64,000 bases of DNA from Leptura quadrifasciata (Eukaryota > Arthropoda > Insecta > Coleoptera > Cerambycidae), in the NCBI GenBank assembly GCA_963675555.1, contig OY776676.1, forward strand, positions 161,494,279 through 161,558,278. Reading direction: 5' to 3'. The translations under genes were made by a program, and so were the position numbers. Every line of letters begins with the position of its first letter. Position 1 is the first letter of the stretch. Shown here in pieces: positions 40,362 through 52,900 of the stretch. Under the pieces are notes generated by a model. That model saw only the letters and a list, made by a program, of their open reading frames with translations. It did not search any database and was not told the DNA's origin.

Positions 40362-41915
40362 ATAATTACTAAAGAAATCCTTGATCGTGAAGCAATCAAG
40401 AATATATTAAATCCCACCAGGGAATTATTTATCTCAATTTTACATCAAGATAAATAGTCAAATTGGCCATTTGCGTGATCGTCTAGTTTTATTAGTTTAG
40501 AACCCAAATGTCGTTGTGCGTGTAGTAACCCTTTTTTAATTACCCCAAGTTCTTTTATATAAAGTTTAATATTGCTTGTTTCTGTCCGATACTATATACC
40601 TTAGAAAATTAAGCACTCTGTTAATTTAAATACCTAGTAAGCTTGAACACACTGTCTATTAATTGAGAGAACTAGTTAATTATATATGTTGTTTATATGG
40701 TATTTTATTAATCAAGATTGTACTATACATTTATAGTTATAGTTGAAGTTTGCTTTCTATTTTGATTTGAAATGGAACCATTTATTTAGTTTATTATTTG
40801 CATGATGAAAAAGATAAAAGTGAAAGAAAAGACAATAATTGATGGGCAAAAAACCCGTTTCATTTTATAAAAAGTGATGCGGCAAATAGCCTTACATTAA
40901 ATCAAAAACAATCCAAATATTTGAGACAATTGTCTAAGTATTACAATACGAAAATTTACATCGCTATAGTAATGAGCACAATATATAATATATACAGAGT
41001 GTTTTGGTGCAATAACAAGAATTGAGTTATACAATGGTATTCCGTGTTATTTTAATCATAATGTTAGTTGTGGCAACGGCCTGGTAATGATAATTTATAA
41101 TTAGAGTTGTTAGCAATCGCTAAATAATAATAATAATAATTTATAATTAGAGTTATTGGCAATAGCCAAATAATGATAATTTGTAATTAGAGTTGTTAGC
41201 AATAGCTATAATGAATCGAGTGCAAAACAGAGGACAAGAATCATGTCATATTAAATGATAAATGAGAATTAAATACTCATGTATAATATCAGAGAATATT
41301 GGGAAAATATCCTTTAATTATAATTAAACAAGCGGCAACTATCAAATTTTGTATGACTGTCCAACAACGGAACACAGGGTAGATGTAATTCAAACAGACA
41401 AGACGCCCCCCGGTTCAGTACTCGACGAAAAGTAAACCCTTCAGAATACGAAAAAGTTTACGGGCTAATTAACCCAGTACTGACTGATGGCCTGTACAGT
41501 TTGTAGTGCGCTAGATAATTAAGTAGATGGATCGTTATTAAACAATCATAGAAAACCAAACAGTCGCCGGTGAGAAATCTCACACAATCATTTGAAAGGC
41601 AAACATTCCTGCGACATATTACATGTCAAAATTAGGCGCACGGTAGCCTTAGTAGTACACCAAATGAAAAATAATAGAAGTGAAAGTTTCTTGTTATTAC
41701 ATAAACGCTGAAAATATATATGTCTTTAATATACATTTGTTATTTTGCAAACGCAAATTTCCCTAGTAAAATATTCAGCAGAATGAAATCATAACTGAGT
41801 AAATTGTAATATAATCTTATAATGTTTTCTTGTTAAAAATCAAAGCTAATAATTCATAAAGGAAAATCTAATGTTCTTTTAGTACCACAAATACGTCAAT
41901 TTAAACCCTTTTTCC
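40362..41915 (+). repeat. Repeat R1, copy B
   Basis: About 1.55 kb collinear with 5384-6790. It starts TAATTACTAAAGAAATCC and ends near TTTTAGTACCACAAATACG. It differs by an internal local duplication near 41100-41215 (TAATTTATAATTAGAGTT repeated about three times with intervening AATAATAA). Sequence upstream of the shared start differs completely between the copies, so that start is probably the true element end. Confidence 0.75.
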
Positions 41916-44900
41916 CACCCGTAAGTAGAATGCAGATTCAATAATAAACTGAGAATTAATCAAGTAAAAATACTTAGCAAAATAGGTTGGCGTTGTGTAA
42001 AAGGCGTGGTAAACAGTCAGATAAATTTGTGAATACATTGAGTGCATTTTGTGTGGCATTACTTGGCAAAAATGACCACAAAATAATCTAGTGAGTCCGG
42101 CGAACAGTCTAAAGTTCTAAAGCATAACTCAACTCCCCAGCTCAAGTGTGATTGATATATATCCTCATAGGGTATGGTTGAGCCATTAAAATTGCAGTTC
42201 ATAAGGAATTCTTTAAGCTTGGAACTTTTCTCTTTTAAGTGGTGTCTGTGGCTGTGATGAATTTGTTAAAAATAATATGTAGTTCGAAATCTCGTTTGGC
42301 TCGTAGTTTAGACAGCTGATTTAGTGAAAATATCCACAGAATAATTTGTTAAGCTCGGCGAACTATAAAAATCTTCTGCCTTCAGGTACCGTCTACCTCT
42401 CTGTGTGCCGTTGTCTCTTATTTTATAGTAAGGATGATGCCACAGTTTACCCGGAAAACTCCGGACTCTACACCCCGTTCCTTTGTTCATACGTGCGGAA
42501 ATGTTTACATTACAAAATTCCAATACTCGCCCCCGCGGTATTTTTGTAGCATTTTTAGACTCGGACTTTTATATTTCTGTCCTTTGCATTCGTAAGATAG
42601 AAGAAGGTAGGCGATTTCACCCTATGTGATGTGATAGAAGTACTTGAAGTTTATCGTGTCCATTGTAAACAAACACTATTAGTATACTCGATTTTATGTA
42701 AATTCTTTCGTAAAAATGTTGAGTTTATGTTCCTTTAAAAAGATGTAAATTAAAATGCATTTCTGGTAACTTTACTGTGTTCAATATTAAATGGCCAGAT
42801 AAATGTAAAAATGAAATGCCTTATTACTTGAATTTGGCTGTGGTGTTTATTATTATTCATATATGCTCGACCCCATTGTACGAGAGTCGTCAACGAAGTA
42901 TTAAGGGAGGATGATATTATATAAGGCTAAGTTGACCAGTTTTATCATCTACCATGAACGCAATTGAATAGGTCTGGAGCAGAATGAAACTGGCTAAAAG
43001 TCAGATAAGATCAGCGATACCATTCGCTCCTTTTAGGGACATTTTGAATATTATCATTTGGATATTAATAAAATGATTATAGAAACTCCATCATCCTAAC
43101 TAAGATACATGTTACTTTTCGTTTTGAATCTATAAATCTGAAAGATGACTATCGATGTTACAGATTATTTATTCAAATTCCATCGAGATGTAAACTTCCA
43201 CTTATGCGTAAATTCGGCAACATGTTTAGGACTGACTCTAAAGCATGAATGAAGAAAGTTATTTCCTAAGGATTTGTAAATGTTTTATAAAACTGGAAAA
43301 GTTTTTTTAAAAACTATATGAGTTCATGGATGAGCCGCAAAAAATATATTTTTTATTGTTGTTTATTGCAGATTTCAATGTTTGCTTTTACTAATGTTAC
43401 TTTCAAAACTTTGAACTTTAAAACCTTATAGCTCAAAAGGTAGTGAAATTATCTTTAAGAATCTACAAAGAGAATAAAATCTTCTTACGCAATAAAAATG
43501 CTTTGATTCGGGGAAAAAATTGATATATCTTAAATATTAAGTGCCACGAAAAAATTAATCTCTGGAATTTTGCACAAATAGACTTTTTTCATTCATTTGA
43601 TATTGAATTCCCGTACAAGCAATTCAAGCGATAACAGTATTCAGAATATAAGACAATTTGATGTGTGATTGTAATACAACACTCGGTTTTATCGCGCCTT
43701 TTCCTATTAAGACATTTATATCAGTCTTTGATTTCCTTGTAACCATTTAAATATGACGTTAATAAATACCTGAAATTGTGTTTATCGGGGATATAAGTCG
43801 ACGATTAGAGTTTAATTTAACACGAAACGAAGATAATTTTCTTTCTTTCTAAGTATTAGAAATTGTGAACTACTCGAACTACCTACCTAAAAAATTAATC
43901 ACTTAACAACAGAAATAAAAATGCAAGTTAACATTGGATTTGGTGATGAAACCTATAACATTAACTTGATCATTATTTTTATCCAGCTATGGTTACGTAG
44001 AGGAAGGTAATTGTTTCACAATCTATGTGTTATGTGTATCGTGCTCCCATCCCAAGTAAGAGTTTGAATTTAATTGTCGTGTGGTCAATTTTGTAAAACT
44101 AAGAATAAGTTACTTTTTACAAAGATAGATTCGCCTGCAAAAAGGAAAATTCGATCTAAAAGAAAGCAGAGCATTGTACGAGAATTTTTCACAGGACCCT
44201 TCACATTTGGATTTTCTGCTTTTTAAAATTATTTATTTTTCACAGACATTCCTTACAAAAAAATATAAATATTCTTTACAAACTTAATTTAAAATCATCT
44301 ATGTTACGTCCAGATAAATTGTTTTTAATTTTATAAATTCATTATTAAGTCTTTGTTTGATATAACGAACTTCATTGATGTCTTACTAGAAGTAAATATC
44401 AAATTTCTGATAAACAACTTTAATGTCATTGAAGAAAAAGCACGAAAAACACTAAATTGATGCTTGCTTACACATATATTTAGAATTGACATAAATCACT
44501 CTAGTGATAAAAATATGGTCGATAATGGCTGTTATGTTGAGATAAAAATTAGAAACGTATTTCGCAAGCACGTTATAGAACTTGTTTACTATAAATTGTC
44601 GTTAATTTATCAGTATTTTTGTTCGTATTTGTGACTGTAACACACCCAAACACAATATGGTTGTTTGATTGAGGTCTTGTGTTCCTAGTGTTGGGGCCAC
44701 GCTCAACACAGATCGTTATAGATTACGGTTTCCAAAATTTGTTCCTACCTAGTAAAGCTCAAATTACTGAAATTCCCGCAAAACATTGTACGATTACATT
44801 TTTTTATTTAATTAATAAATTAACGTTTTATCATATTAATTGACTACAAAGTAACAAAATTATGAATTAAATGAATTCTAAATTCTCTGGATCAGTTGAA

Positions 44901-44924
44901 TATTTTTTCAAAGAAATACCAAAT
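41916..44924. other. No recognisable gene in 3 kb
   Basis: AT-rich DNA with short ORFs only (42308-42523 minus, 42346-42549 plus, each other's shadow). No transposon motifs or repeats shared with the rest of the window were seen. Confidence 0.4.
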
Positions 44925-45264
44925 TGGATACACGGATAAGTCGGCGATAGCAGAACATGTCCATAATAACGAGGACCATAAAATCGACTACGAGGACGTC
45001 AATATATAATAATAATAATAAAGAATTTATTGCCCAACAGAATACTCCAGTTACAGGACAATCTTACGAAGATACAAATTACAAAATATACGATATAAAA
45101 TGAAGTATAAACTATAAAGTATAAGTAGTACAAGATACAAAATATAAATTATAATATAAAATATAAATAGAAAATGCAAAATATACAATAAAAATACAAA
45201 ATACAAAGTACAAAATACGAGATGCAAAATACAAAGTGCAAATTGTAAAATACAAAATACAGAG

Positions 45265-47746
45265 TTACGGCCTATTTCTAATGGATAGTTTTACGCATCT
45301 TGAATAATTCTCTGAGGAAAGACTAAACATGTCACAATGGTTGCCAGGAGAGTTATACATTTCCATCATAGCATAAATAGGCGATTTACCAAGAATATTT
45401 GTTCGTTTTAACAGTAGTGCAAAGGTGGAAGTTTGACGCGAGCCTAAACGTAGAACTCTAAAATTTATTTGGGAGAGGAGTTATGGGCAGTCTATTGTAT
45501 TATTAATAATTTTGTAGATATACATTAAGCTTGACATAATTCTTCTGCTTTGTAATGAATAAGAGGGGACCTAAATTCGATCCCTGAGGTACGCCAGATG
45601 TTGCAATATACGTGTTTGACTTAAAACCATTATACTGAACATACTGTAATCTGTCTTGTAGGTAAGATTGAAAGAAATTAACAAGTATATCACTGAAAAC
45701 CAAGTTGTTCAGTTTATTAATTAAAATTCTATGATCAATACGATCAAAGGCCTTTGAGAAGTCGGTGTACACCACATCCACTTGCCCCCGTTTGTCCAGA
45801 GTGTTAGAAATAAATTGGGTTAAAACCATGCTGACAGGTGGAAATTAAATTTTTTATAGCCGGATATATTACGTTGTACACCGACACCTCGAAAACCTTT
45901 GCAAAATTGGGTAGAATAGAAATACCCCTGTAGTTAAATATATCATTTATGTCACCGTTCTTATGAATAGGACAGACTCTAGCTAGTTCCAGCATTCAGG
46001 AAATGTAGATGTTCGAAGTGAGAGATTAAATAAAATTAACAGCGGAGTAATAAGTACATTAGAACAGTCCTTTACTATGAAGCTAGGAATCTGGTCATGG
46101 CCAGAAGTCATTTTATTTTAATTTATTTTTAATGGCTTCAGATATATCGAGTTCAGAAAGCTGTACACGATTAATGCACGGATAATTGGCTATATTGTTG
46201 AGGGGTAATAGGTTTTTTTTTTTTTAATATATTTATTAACGTCGGCCTATTTCCGCTACTGAGGCCTAACACCGACGCCTGTAGACGAGCTACCCCCAAC
46301 CAGGAATTTTGCCGAACCTCTTCCCTTAAGAAGAGTAGGGATCTTTTACTTGCCTAACATTTAATAGACAAGGGACCGACGGCTTTACATCCCCTCCGAA
46401 GGATGGTATATCTCCTATACAACCCTCGCCTAAGGTTGTATAGCTTCCGCGCATACACTGATATACAAGCCGCTGGAAGATGTGTGAAGCGAGAACGCGG
46501 TTTCCGTTAGGTAATAGTTCTCTGGACGGTTTTGAATATACACTGTTAAAATAGCTACCGAATCCTCCGACAATGTTTTGAGGATTGTCATATATTATGC
46601 CGTTACAATGCATTTTACCCGGTATCCTCGTTTCGCCTTTCTTATTAGGACGAAAATTGTTTAGGATCATCCGTTACGTTTACTTCTACATTACGTGTGT
46701 ATGATTCATATGCATCTGAAATTTGTGTTTTTACCAATGCTCGAATGCGCCTAAAATCTTCAAAGTCATTATCTCTATGGGATTTCTTATACTTTTTGTG
46801 ATATTTGTTTTTCAATTTTATATTTCTTATTATTTCAGGTGTGTACCATATAGGGAATTTGCGTTTTTTGTTTGTAAAAATGGGTACATGCAGGTCGAAT
46901 ATTGAATAAAGCTTATCATATAAATGTTCATAAGCCACATTGACGTCCGTAAAGTTACTTAGATGAGTCCGATCAGTATTAAGTAGTGAATTATATAATG
47001 CATGATAATTGGCCTTCTTGGAGTTATAACTTTTATTATTGACATTAATAGAGAATTTAGCATGGTTTATAATATTTGGTAAGATGGATATTTTTAGAGC
47101 TGGATGAAAAGCATCTTCTCTTACTAGATCAGATATCACTAGGTCTAATAGTCGCCTATTTGAGTTTACAATGTTGTTTAATTGTGACATGTTTACAAAT
47201 TCTACAAAGGATTGCATCATTTGGCCCTTTCTATCAACTATGCTATTATTATAGGTTGGTACATTGAAGTCTCCTAAAATTAGTGTATTATTACTATTAC
47301 TTAAACTCTGCTCAAATATATTAAGAAATAGTTCGAATTCGGCAAGAGATATGTGAGGTGGTATGTATACAACATAAACAGAGAGGGTAAAACAATTATT
47401 GAATATGCATTTGCAACCAACGATATCTATAAAAGGAGTGATATTTGTGATATGAGATAAGTCAATGGTTTCTAGGAACAACTCACTTTTTATAGCTATT
47501 AATGCGCCTCCACCAGTAGAGAGTAGTAATTTCAAAATTACGATCACAACGTACCACTGTATAGTTTCCTAGAAAGTATTCAGAACTGAGTACATCGATT
47601 GATAGCCAGGTTTCCACTAGTGCCACTAAATCATATTCACAATCACTAACTGAAGCAAATAGTTCATCAACCTTGGTTCTTAACCCTCTCACATTTTGAA
47701 AATAACATAAGACCTCATTGTTATCCTCGGAGCATTCGTTGGACAA
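45265..47746 (-). pseudogene. LINE family B ORF2: APE endonuclease and deleted reverse transcriptase
   Basis: MSNECSEDNNEVLCYFQNVR starts at 47746. Endonuclease motifs are LVALVETWL, then after a frameshift near 47520 VYVVYIPPH, TLILGDFNVP, RRLLDLVISD and INHAKF. The linker reads RKFPIWYTPEIIRNIKLKNK. After the SINE: ICPIHKNGDI-type RT motifs (45804-45995), VVYTDFSKAFDRIDH and TSGVPQGSNLGPLLF (45503-45829). The frame then jumps directly to the far C-terminus (INFRVLRLGSRQTSTF, RTNILGKSPIYAMMEM) at 45485-45270. The catalytic ADD box and thumb are deleted. It cannot be active. Confidence 0.87.
46212..46509 (-). mobile_element. 5S-rRNA-derived SINE, copy 2 (5'-truncated)
   Basis: Minus orientation, with its tail as a T-run at 46213-46225. 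GGTAATAG occurs on both sides (46204-46211 and 46510-46517), an 8-bp target-site duplication; removing the SINE and one duplicate restores the LINE frame as RELLPLNNIANYP. It covers the SINE body but lacks the 5S-like head, beginning at the equivalent of position 1030 of copy 1. Confidence 0.88.
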
Positions 47747-47748
47747 AA

Positions 47749-48349
47749 TTAGTTTAAATCAGAATTAACTATTTTTGGAACACCTCTCACATATTTAATC
47801 CTTATGTTATCCTCACCTTCGTTGATCCTTCTATCATATTCTGCCTTGACCTTTTTAAAAAGAGCAATTTGTTTTGGAGTGCGATCCAGTGATATATTAA
47901 TGTTACGATATTGGTCCATGCCTTTTAGAATTTTTGCTTGTTTAATAATACTGTGTACATTATCTACGCCTTTCAGTATTACCTTTATTGGACGTGATTG
48001 TTTAGAAGGATCAAACGGTCCCAATCGAATTAGCTTCATTACTTCTACATTTGCATGCAATGCATTAAGGATTGTTTCAATTTTCCGCTTATCTTGTTCT
48101 AGTCTCTCTGTCCCGGTTGTAGCTTGCTGTTCATTGACGCCATATACAATTATGTTGCGCTTGCGATGTTCTCTTTGATGAACTTCTTGTACAATTTCTT
48201 CAAATTGGCATTCATCGAGGCCATCATCATTACATAAAAGAAAGATTTTTGCGTTTTGAGATCGGCTATTTCCCTTTGTAAATTGAGGGTGACATGTGCC
48301 ATGATATCAGCTCCCAATGGCAGACATCTTGTACATGTCCAGTTTACAT
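47749..48349 (-). pseudogene. LINE family B ORF1 remnant (nucleic-acid-binding protein)
   Basis: In two frames: WTCTRCLPLGADIMAHVTLN with a CxxC pair (48150-48343), and from about 48176 RKRNIIVYGVNEQQ, then VMKLIRLGPFDPSKQSRPIK, VILKGVDNVHSII, INISLDRTPKQIALFKKVKA and IRIKYVRGVPKIV, ending at 47749. The second part resembles the C-terminal RNA-binding region of ORF1 proteins in CR1/L2-like LINEs. These proteins coat LINE RNA. It stops two bases before the ORF2 start codon. The N-terminal part is truncated at the insertion border and a frameshift lies near 48160. Confidence 0.78.
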
Positions 48350-48715
48350 TCACAGTAATACGCGCTATTATCCGCGAATCATTAGGGAATCACTGGAAAT
48401 TATGAAAAACATGAACAACTTTAACAGAGAGGATGGGTATCGACTTAGTAACACGTGGAGACTGGTATTGACAAGTACCAGCACCGTAGTAAGTCACAGT
48501 CAACCAAACACGACGAATGAGCAGCGAAGCGAACCAAGCACGACCAATGACTAGTGAAGCGAAGCTGCGCCTAGGTATATGACGAGGAGTGTAACACAAC
48601 AAATTCAGTATTTAGAATCCTTCTGAAGATGCTGACAGGATGATCAGCGTTACGTCAAGTCAAGTTCGACGACCACGGCAAGACCCGGAAGAAACTACTT
48701 CATGATGAGGAATTG

Positions 48716-49865
48716 TTTATACTTTGAAAATAATAGGAACTTGGGGTAAAGTTGTACATATTATTTACGAGACGAGGCTGAAATAGTAGTCAGGGATCTT
48801 TTCATATACAACCTTCCCTGAATCCACACCTTTATATTTTAAAGGTTCCATAGATTTCCTTCTAGTCAGGCGCAATTGAGGTGGCAATTGTTGTAGAAAC
48901 ACATTGTCAGCATAATGTCAGTAGACATTCATATGCGTATGTTACGGCACTTGTGATTTGGATCCATACTGCGAGAGAATCATTTTCAGTTACATTTATC
49001 AATTCGAATTTACTAAATAAGAAGGGAACATATATTTATGGTTTCTCCTCTGTTAAAATTAGGTATATCACATCTCCTCGGAGATAGTGTGTATTACTTG
49101 TATCAATAATTTATATTGCTGTATTAATTAATAATTTTAGTTTTAAATTTATATGTATGTGACCCTGGTGACGCCTATCAGTATGGGGTCAGGGATCACC
49201 AGGACAAACAACGAAGAACTTGTGACGTATGAAGAACGTCATTCGATTAAAATAATTGACTCTCGATTTTAAAATTTGCAAAAATCGTCGATATATATTT
49301 GTACATCGTAAACAATAAACAATAAATAAAAACTCAAGTACGATGAATATTTTTAACTATGATGTATCCGGATAACGACTCTTTAACCGATGTTATAATA
49401 ATATTCTGGAAAAATAAATAAACAATTGAGATAATTGTCATAAAATCGATAGAATGCTCAAAACATTTTTTTTAAATACATATTGACTGTAAGTAAATAA
49501 TGATACACTCAGAGTTCGCAAACTCGAGCATTGATTTGTTGTTTGTAGCTGTAATATGTGCCAAATATTCCTATAATCTTTTAGAATATCGACGAAAATT
49601 AAATGTACATAAAAATATAAGAACTTATCCTGTAACAGGCAAACCTTCAAGATATTTCAACCAACAATTTTAATATTTCTGTTAATAAAGAGATGGTAGT
49701 TTGGAATGACTCAACTGTTTCTGGGGGCCTGATTCGATTTAATTCATCACCATACGATAGACATTACAGGTATTTCCGAAAAATACACCGGATCGGCTAC
49801 GTTTATGCTGGTTTGGACTGAGGCCATGCTTGCTGCCGTCAACGAGAGCGATATGATGAAAGGTA
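48716..49865. other. No recognisable gene
   Basis: AT-rich to 49680, then a stretch of more complex, apparently unique sequence leading to the hairpin at 49866. Short ORFs at 48881-49087 and 49438-49650 are not convincing. Confidence 0.35.
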
Positions 49866-49927
49866 TAATAATTGCATGTTACCATCAATCGAAGCATTAG
49901 CGTTTTGATGGTAATATGCGATTATTA
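49866..49927 (+). ncRNA. Pre-miRNA-like hairpin (23 uninterrupted base pairs)
   Basis: The 5' arm TAATAATTGCATGTTACCAT then CAA (49866-49888) pairs with the 3' arm TTGATGGTAATATGCGATTA then TTA (49905-49927). Twenty-one Watson-Crick pairs and two G-U wobbles leave no bulge; the loop is 16 nt (TCGAAGCATTAGCGTT). Arm length, loop size and wobble placement fit an animal microRNA precursor, though the lower stem beyond 23 bp does not pair, which is shorter than the usual 33 or so. The flanks look unique rather than transposon-like. A MITE relic or siRNA-type hairpin is the alternative. The complement can form a similar hairpin, so strand is uncertain. Confidence 0.5.
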
Positions 49928-50742
49928 CATTTAACGCGCCAGGCTTGTAACTTATAATTCAGCACTCGGCGGAGCACATAGCCCTCAGAGTAGCTGTTGG
50001 TTGCAGTCTGGTTACGTTCCTTATAGTAAAATAAGGATTTTATAGATGAATTTGCGACTAAAAATATTATGTTTTAATATTACACCCTCTAAAAGCATAT
50101 TTGAAATAATACAATTGTATTTTGGTGAACGTTTAAAAGAAGCCGTCAAGTGTCTAGGAATGACAAAAAATCGGCTAAATTAAAACAAAAGCTATTTTTT
50201 AGTTACATAACGTGAAAGTACATAAGAATACCTTCATTTTGGTTAAAAAAAATTCGTTCGACCATTTGGGCAAATTGGGGAAAGTTTTGAAAATTTTGTG
50301 GAATTTGGACTAGAAATGGAATTGCGGCCAAACTGTTGGATATTTTTTGCTAAAATTAGGCAAGTTATTTCTTGGTTATATAAATTAGTTTCATCTAATT
50401 CGGTTTAATTTTGACCAAGTTAGTAATAATTCAATTTTTGACGTTTCTTCAGTATATTCATATACATATCGTGGAAGGCGGTGAATCGATTTTCACGAAA
50501 TTTGAACTGAAGGTTCCCTTGATCATTTATAATAAAAGCCTCCCGTGCTCGTTTTTTAACTATCATTTTAAAGGAGCGAAAAAAAGGGTTCCCCCACCTA
50601 CTCGAACCGGAAAACTCGGGGTATTCTTAGTTTCACCAAAATAAACTTATTTTCTCTGAAAATCTAATTTTACTCCACTATATCCACTGTTTCTCATAAT
50701 CTCTAGTTTTATTTCTATGCAAGTTTTGCCACCAAGCATCTT
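49928..50742. other. No recognisable gene
   Basis: The ORF at 50411-50644 has no family signature. The segment just right of the hairpin (49940-50030) is moderately GC-rich. Confidence 0.35.
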
Positions 50743-51035
50743 TTTTTTAACATTTATTTAACGTCGACCTATTTCGGCTACTGAGGCCTAACACCGAGCC
50801 TGTAGACGAACTACCCCCCCAACCAGAAATTTTGCCGAACCTCTTCTCTTTCGAAGAGTAGGGATCTTTTACTTGCCTAACATTTAATAGACAAGGGACC
50901 GACAGCTTTACATCCCCTCCGAAGGATGGTATATCCCCTACACAACTCTCGCCTAAGATTGTATAGCTTCCGCGCATACACTTATATACAAGCGGCGAGG
51001 ACGCGATCTTCCTTGGAACGGTCACTCATCACAAC
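50743..51035 (-). mobile_element. 5S-rRNA-derived SINE, copy 3 (5'-truncated)
   Basis: Minus orientation, with its tail as a T-run at 50741-50748. GCATCTT occurs on both sides (50736-50742 and 51036-51042), the probable target-site duplication. The body matches copies 1 and 2. It reaches slightly further 5' than copy 2, keeping GATGAGTGACC from the end of the 5S C box. The 92-codon ORF across it is not a gene. Confidence 0.87.
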
Positions 51036-51044
51036 GCATCTTAA

Positions 51045-51880
51045 AAGAAACATTCCTTAAATCTAAATACTTTTACTAAGAAATTCCTTAAATAGCTAAC
51101 TCAAATTAATTTTTAGCTCATCTTTGGACTCCAGAACAGTGAGTATCAGCTTTACTTAGATAATTTGAAAGAGTTTTTATTAGTGGTATTATTTCGGATA
51201 TGGATTCTCATTCGACTTACTGACAAGTCTCTTCAAAAGGTTTTAGTAAATAGGTTTAGTAAGTTTTTTTGCTAATTCCCATTGGTAAAATGCCAAGGGC
51301 TTTGATATGAAGCAAAATATACTTTAATTATTTTTACCAAATCCTCAGAGTTTAGAAATAACCTTAGGAGAAGAAAATGTCATAGGATAATAACAATAAC
51401 AATTGCCTGAAAAGATCATGTCGATTGATCCCTAATTTTAATGGGTTGTCAGGTAGATTAGGATTTTTTAATGTTTCGGATTATTTTTTTACCATAGAGC
51501 GTTTGAAGTAAAATTAAATATTTAAATATTGCAAAAATCAATGAGAATATACGTGAAGAAAATACAGGGGTATGCGAGTGAAGTGAAGAACACTAAATAT
51601 TCTTTAACATCGCTCATACACATACAGAGAAAAATATTTTTTATTATGATTCATCGTTTGAATCGAGAGTTATATGTTTTACAATACACTTTCATTTTTA
51701 CTGGCATCAAATACCTGTCTGCTCTTCACATTATTTTGAATCAATACAGAAAATTTCCCAATTAAAACCTTACGTGCCAATTTCCATGTCGATAAGTATT
51801 ACATTTCCATGCTTTTACTCTTATATTTTTGGTGTGTACCGTGCTCCAGCGATTGAAACAGATATGATAATCCCCTTATC
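51045..51880. other. No recognisable gene
   Basis: AT-rich sequence. The plus ORF at 51529-51765 shows no domain. Confidence 0.35.
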
Positions 51881-51884
51881 AAGA

Positions 51885-52210
51885 GGTTATCACTCTAACA
51901 GCCGTCATGCAACTTATAAACGAGGACAAGCCGACTGGGGGGAAAAGAGGGAGCCTAAATGGTCGCTCGTCTTTCGTAAACAACGTTCTGGAATTGATAT
52001 CAAATATCTGACCCGAGGGTGGCACAAATAAGGCCCTAATTAACTGGCGCCCCCTCCAGCTAGCTGGCTCGATTTCACCTGTCATTATCTGAAGGCGAGT
52101 AATTTTAGAAGCGGGGTGATACGGCCGGAGCGTTAGGGGTTAATTCTGGTGCGTTGCATGTTTAATTAGCCATGATACTTTGGGAAGAGGGAGGCGTTTA
52201 AGTGGGACAA
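51885..52210. other. Unique GC-balanced island, candidate regulatory element
   Basis: About 320 bp of clearly higher GC and complexity than the flanks. It contains CCCTAATTAAC and TTTAATTAGCC (homeodomain-type cores), TTTCACCTGTC (E-box), CCAGCTAGCTGG (palindrome) and GGGACAATTGTCC (palindrome, 52203-52215). The overlapping ORFs on both strands (51774-52031, 51879-52085) have no recognised domain. This is the profile of a conserved non-coding element, but conservation cannot be tested here. Confidence 0.3.
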
Positions 52211-52529
52211 TTGTCCGCAAGATTTTTCTCGTTGAAAATAGTTGACAATTTTCAACTAAAGTACTAAAATATATGTTATCAAATTGTTATCTTTTAATGT
52301 ATCTCGTTCGTTTAACATAATAAATAAATTTTAGAAAAATTGCAAGTAGGCATTTTATTCCTCACACACAGCAGCGCGTCTTTTAGAAATTTCTGGAATA
52401 TTCACTCCATTAAAGTAAACGGTTCGAAATGAGCAAACTTTTGGACAAACTTTCTTATATAGGAGTAGATTAAATTTATTCCTTACTCCCTGTATCGAAT
52501 TCTTACAACAGTACATCGTTTTCATGTGC

Positions 52530-52900
52530 ACTCACTTTCATTTCTGCATTTACTTTTATAACATCTGCTATTCTTACTTTATAATTTTTCCTCTCTGCAC
52601 TTTCTAGGGAGAACTAGATACCATGTTACACTGCTTCTAAGGAAGTATCCATGTGTAAAATTTAATCAAAATCGTTAGCGACTTCTTGATAAAAAAAATT
52701 CAATTCATTAAACCTTCCCCATAGCCTCCCTCTTTGCATGTTCTAGGAGCACCTGGCCATGCCATCTCATAGTAGCCATGTATCATATTTGATCAAAATT
52801 TGTGGGTCCGTTTTAGAGAAACAATTTGTATCTTAAGCCTCCATATATTTTCTAAGGGCAACTGGCCTTGTCATCTCAAACTAGTGCTACATGCAGTAGA
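52530..52900. repeat. Diverged tandem repeat related to 38720-39175, opposite orientation
   Basis: Words such as TTTGATCAAAATTTGTGGGT, CTAGGAGCACCTGGCCATGC, CATCTCATAGTAGCCATGTA and CCATAGCCTCCCT recur in weaker form over about three units. They are the complements of parts of the 38720 block (GATCAAATTTGACAC; AGATAGCATGACTCG). Confidence 0.5.

Larger units (their letters stand above)
45009..48349 (-). mobile_element. LINE family B with ORF1, endonuclease and partial reverse transcriptase
   Basis: The most extensive LINE in the window. On the minus strand from 48349: part of ORF1, endonuclease, the start of reverse transcriptase, an internal deletion, the C-terminus and a (TTA)n tail at 45009-45021 preceded by CTGTTGGGCAATAAA. 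The same tail ends the LINE at 9302. A 5S-type SINE sits within it at 46212-46509. Confidence 0.88.
44925..48715 (+). mobile_element. Penelope-like element copy 2, split by LINE family B
   Basis: 44925-45008 reads GATACACGGATAAGTCGGCG ... GACGTCAATATAT, matching 30725-30808. The continuation of that match is found only at 48350 (AATACGCGCTATTATCCGCG), 3.3 kb later, with a minus-strand LINE between. The translated right part reads YPRIIRESLEIMKNMNNFNR then EDGYRLSNTWRLVL, as in copy 1. A tail follows (48626-48712, GACGACCACGGCAAGACCCG). Reverse transcriptase is missing. About nine bases at the insertion point differ from copy 1, so no clean target-site duplication is visible. Confidence 0.82.
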
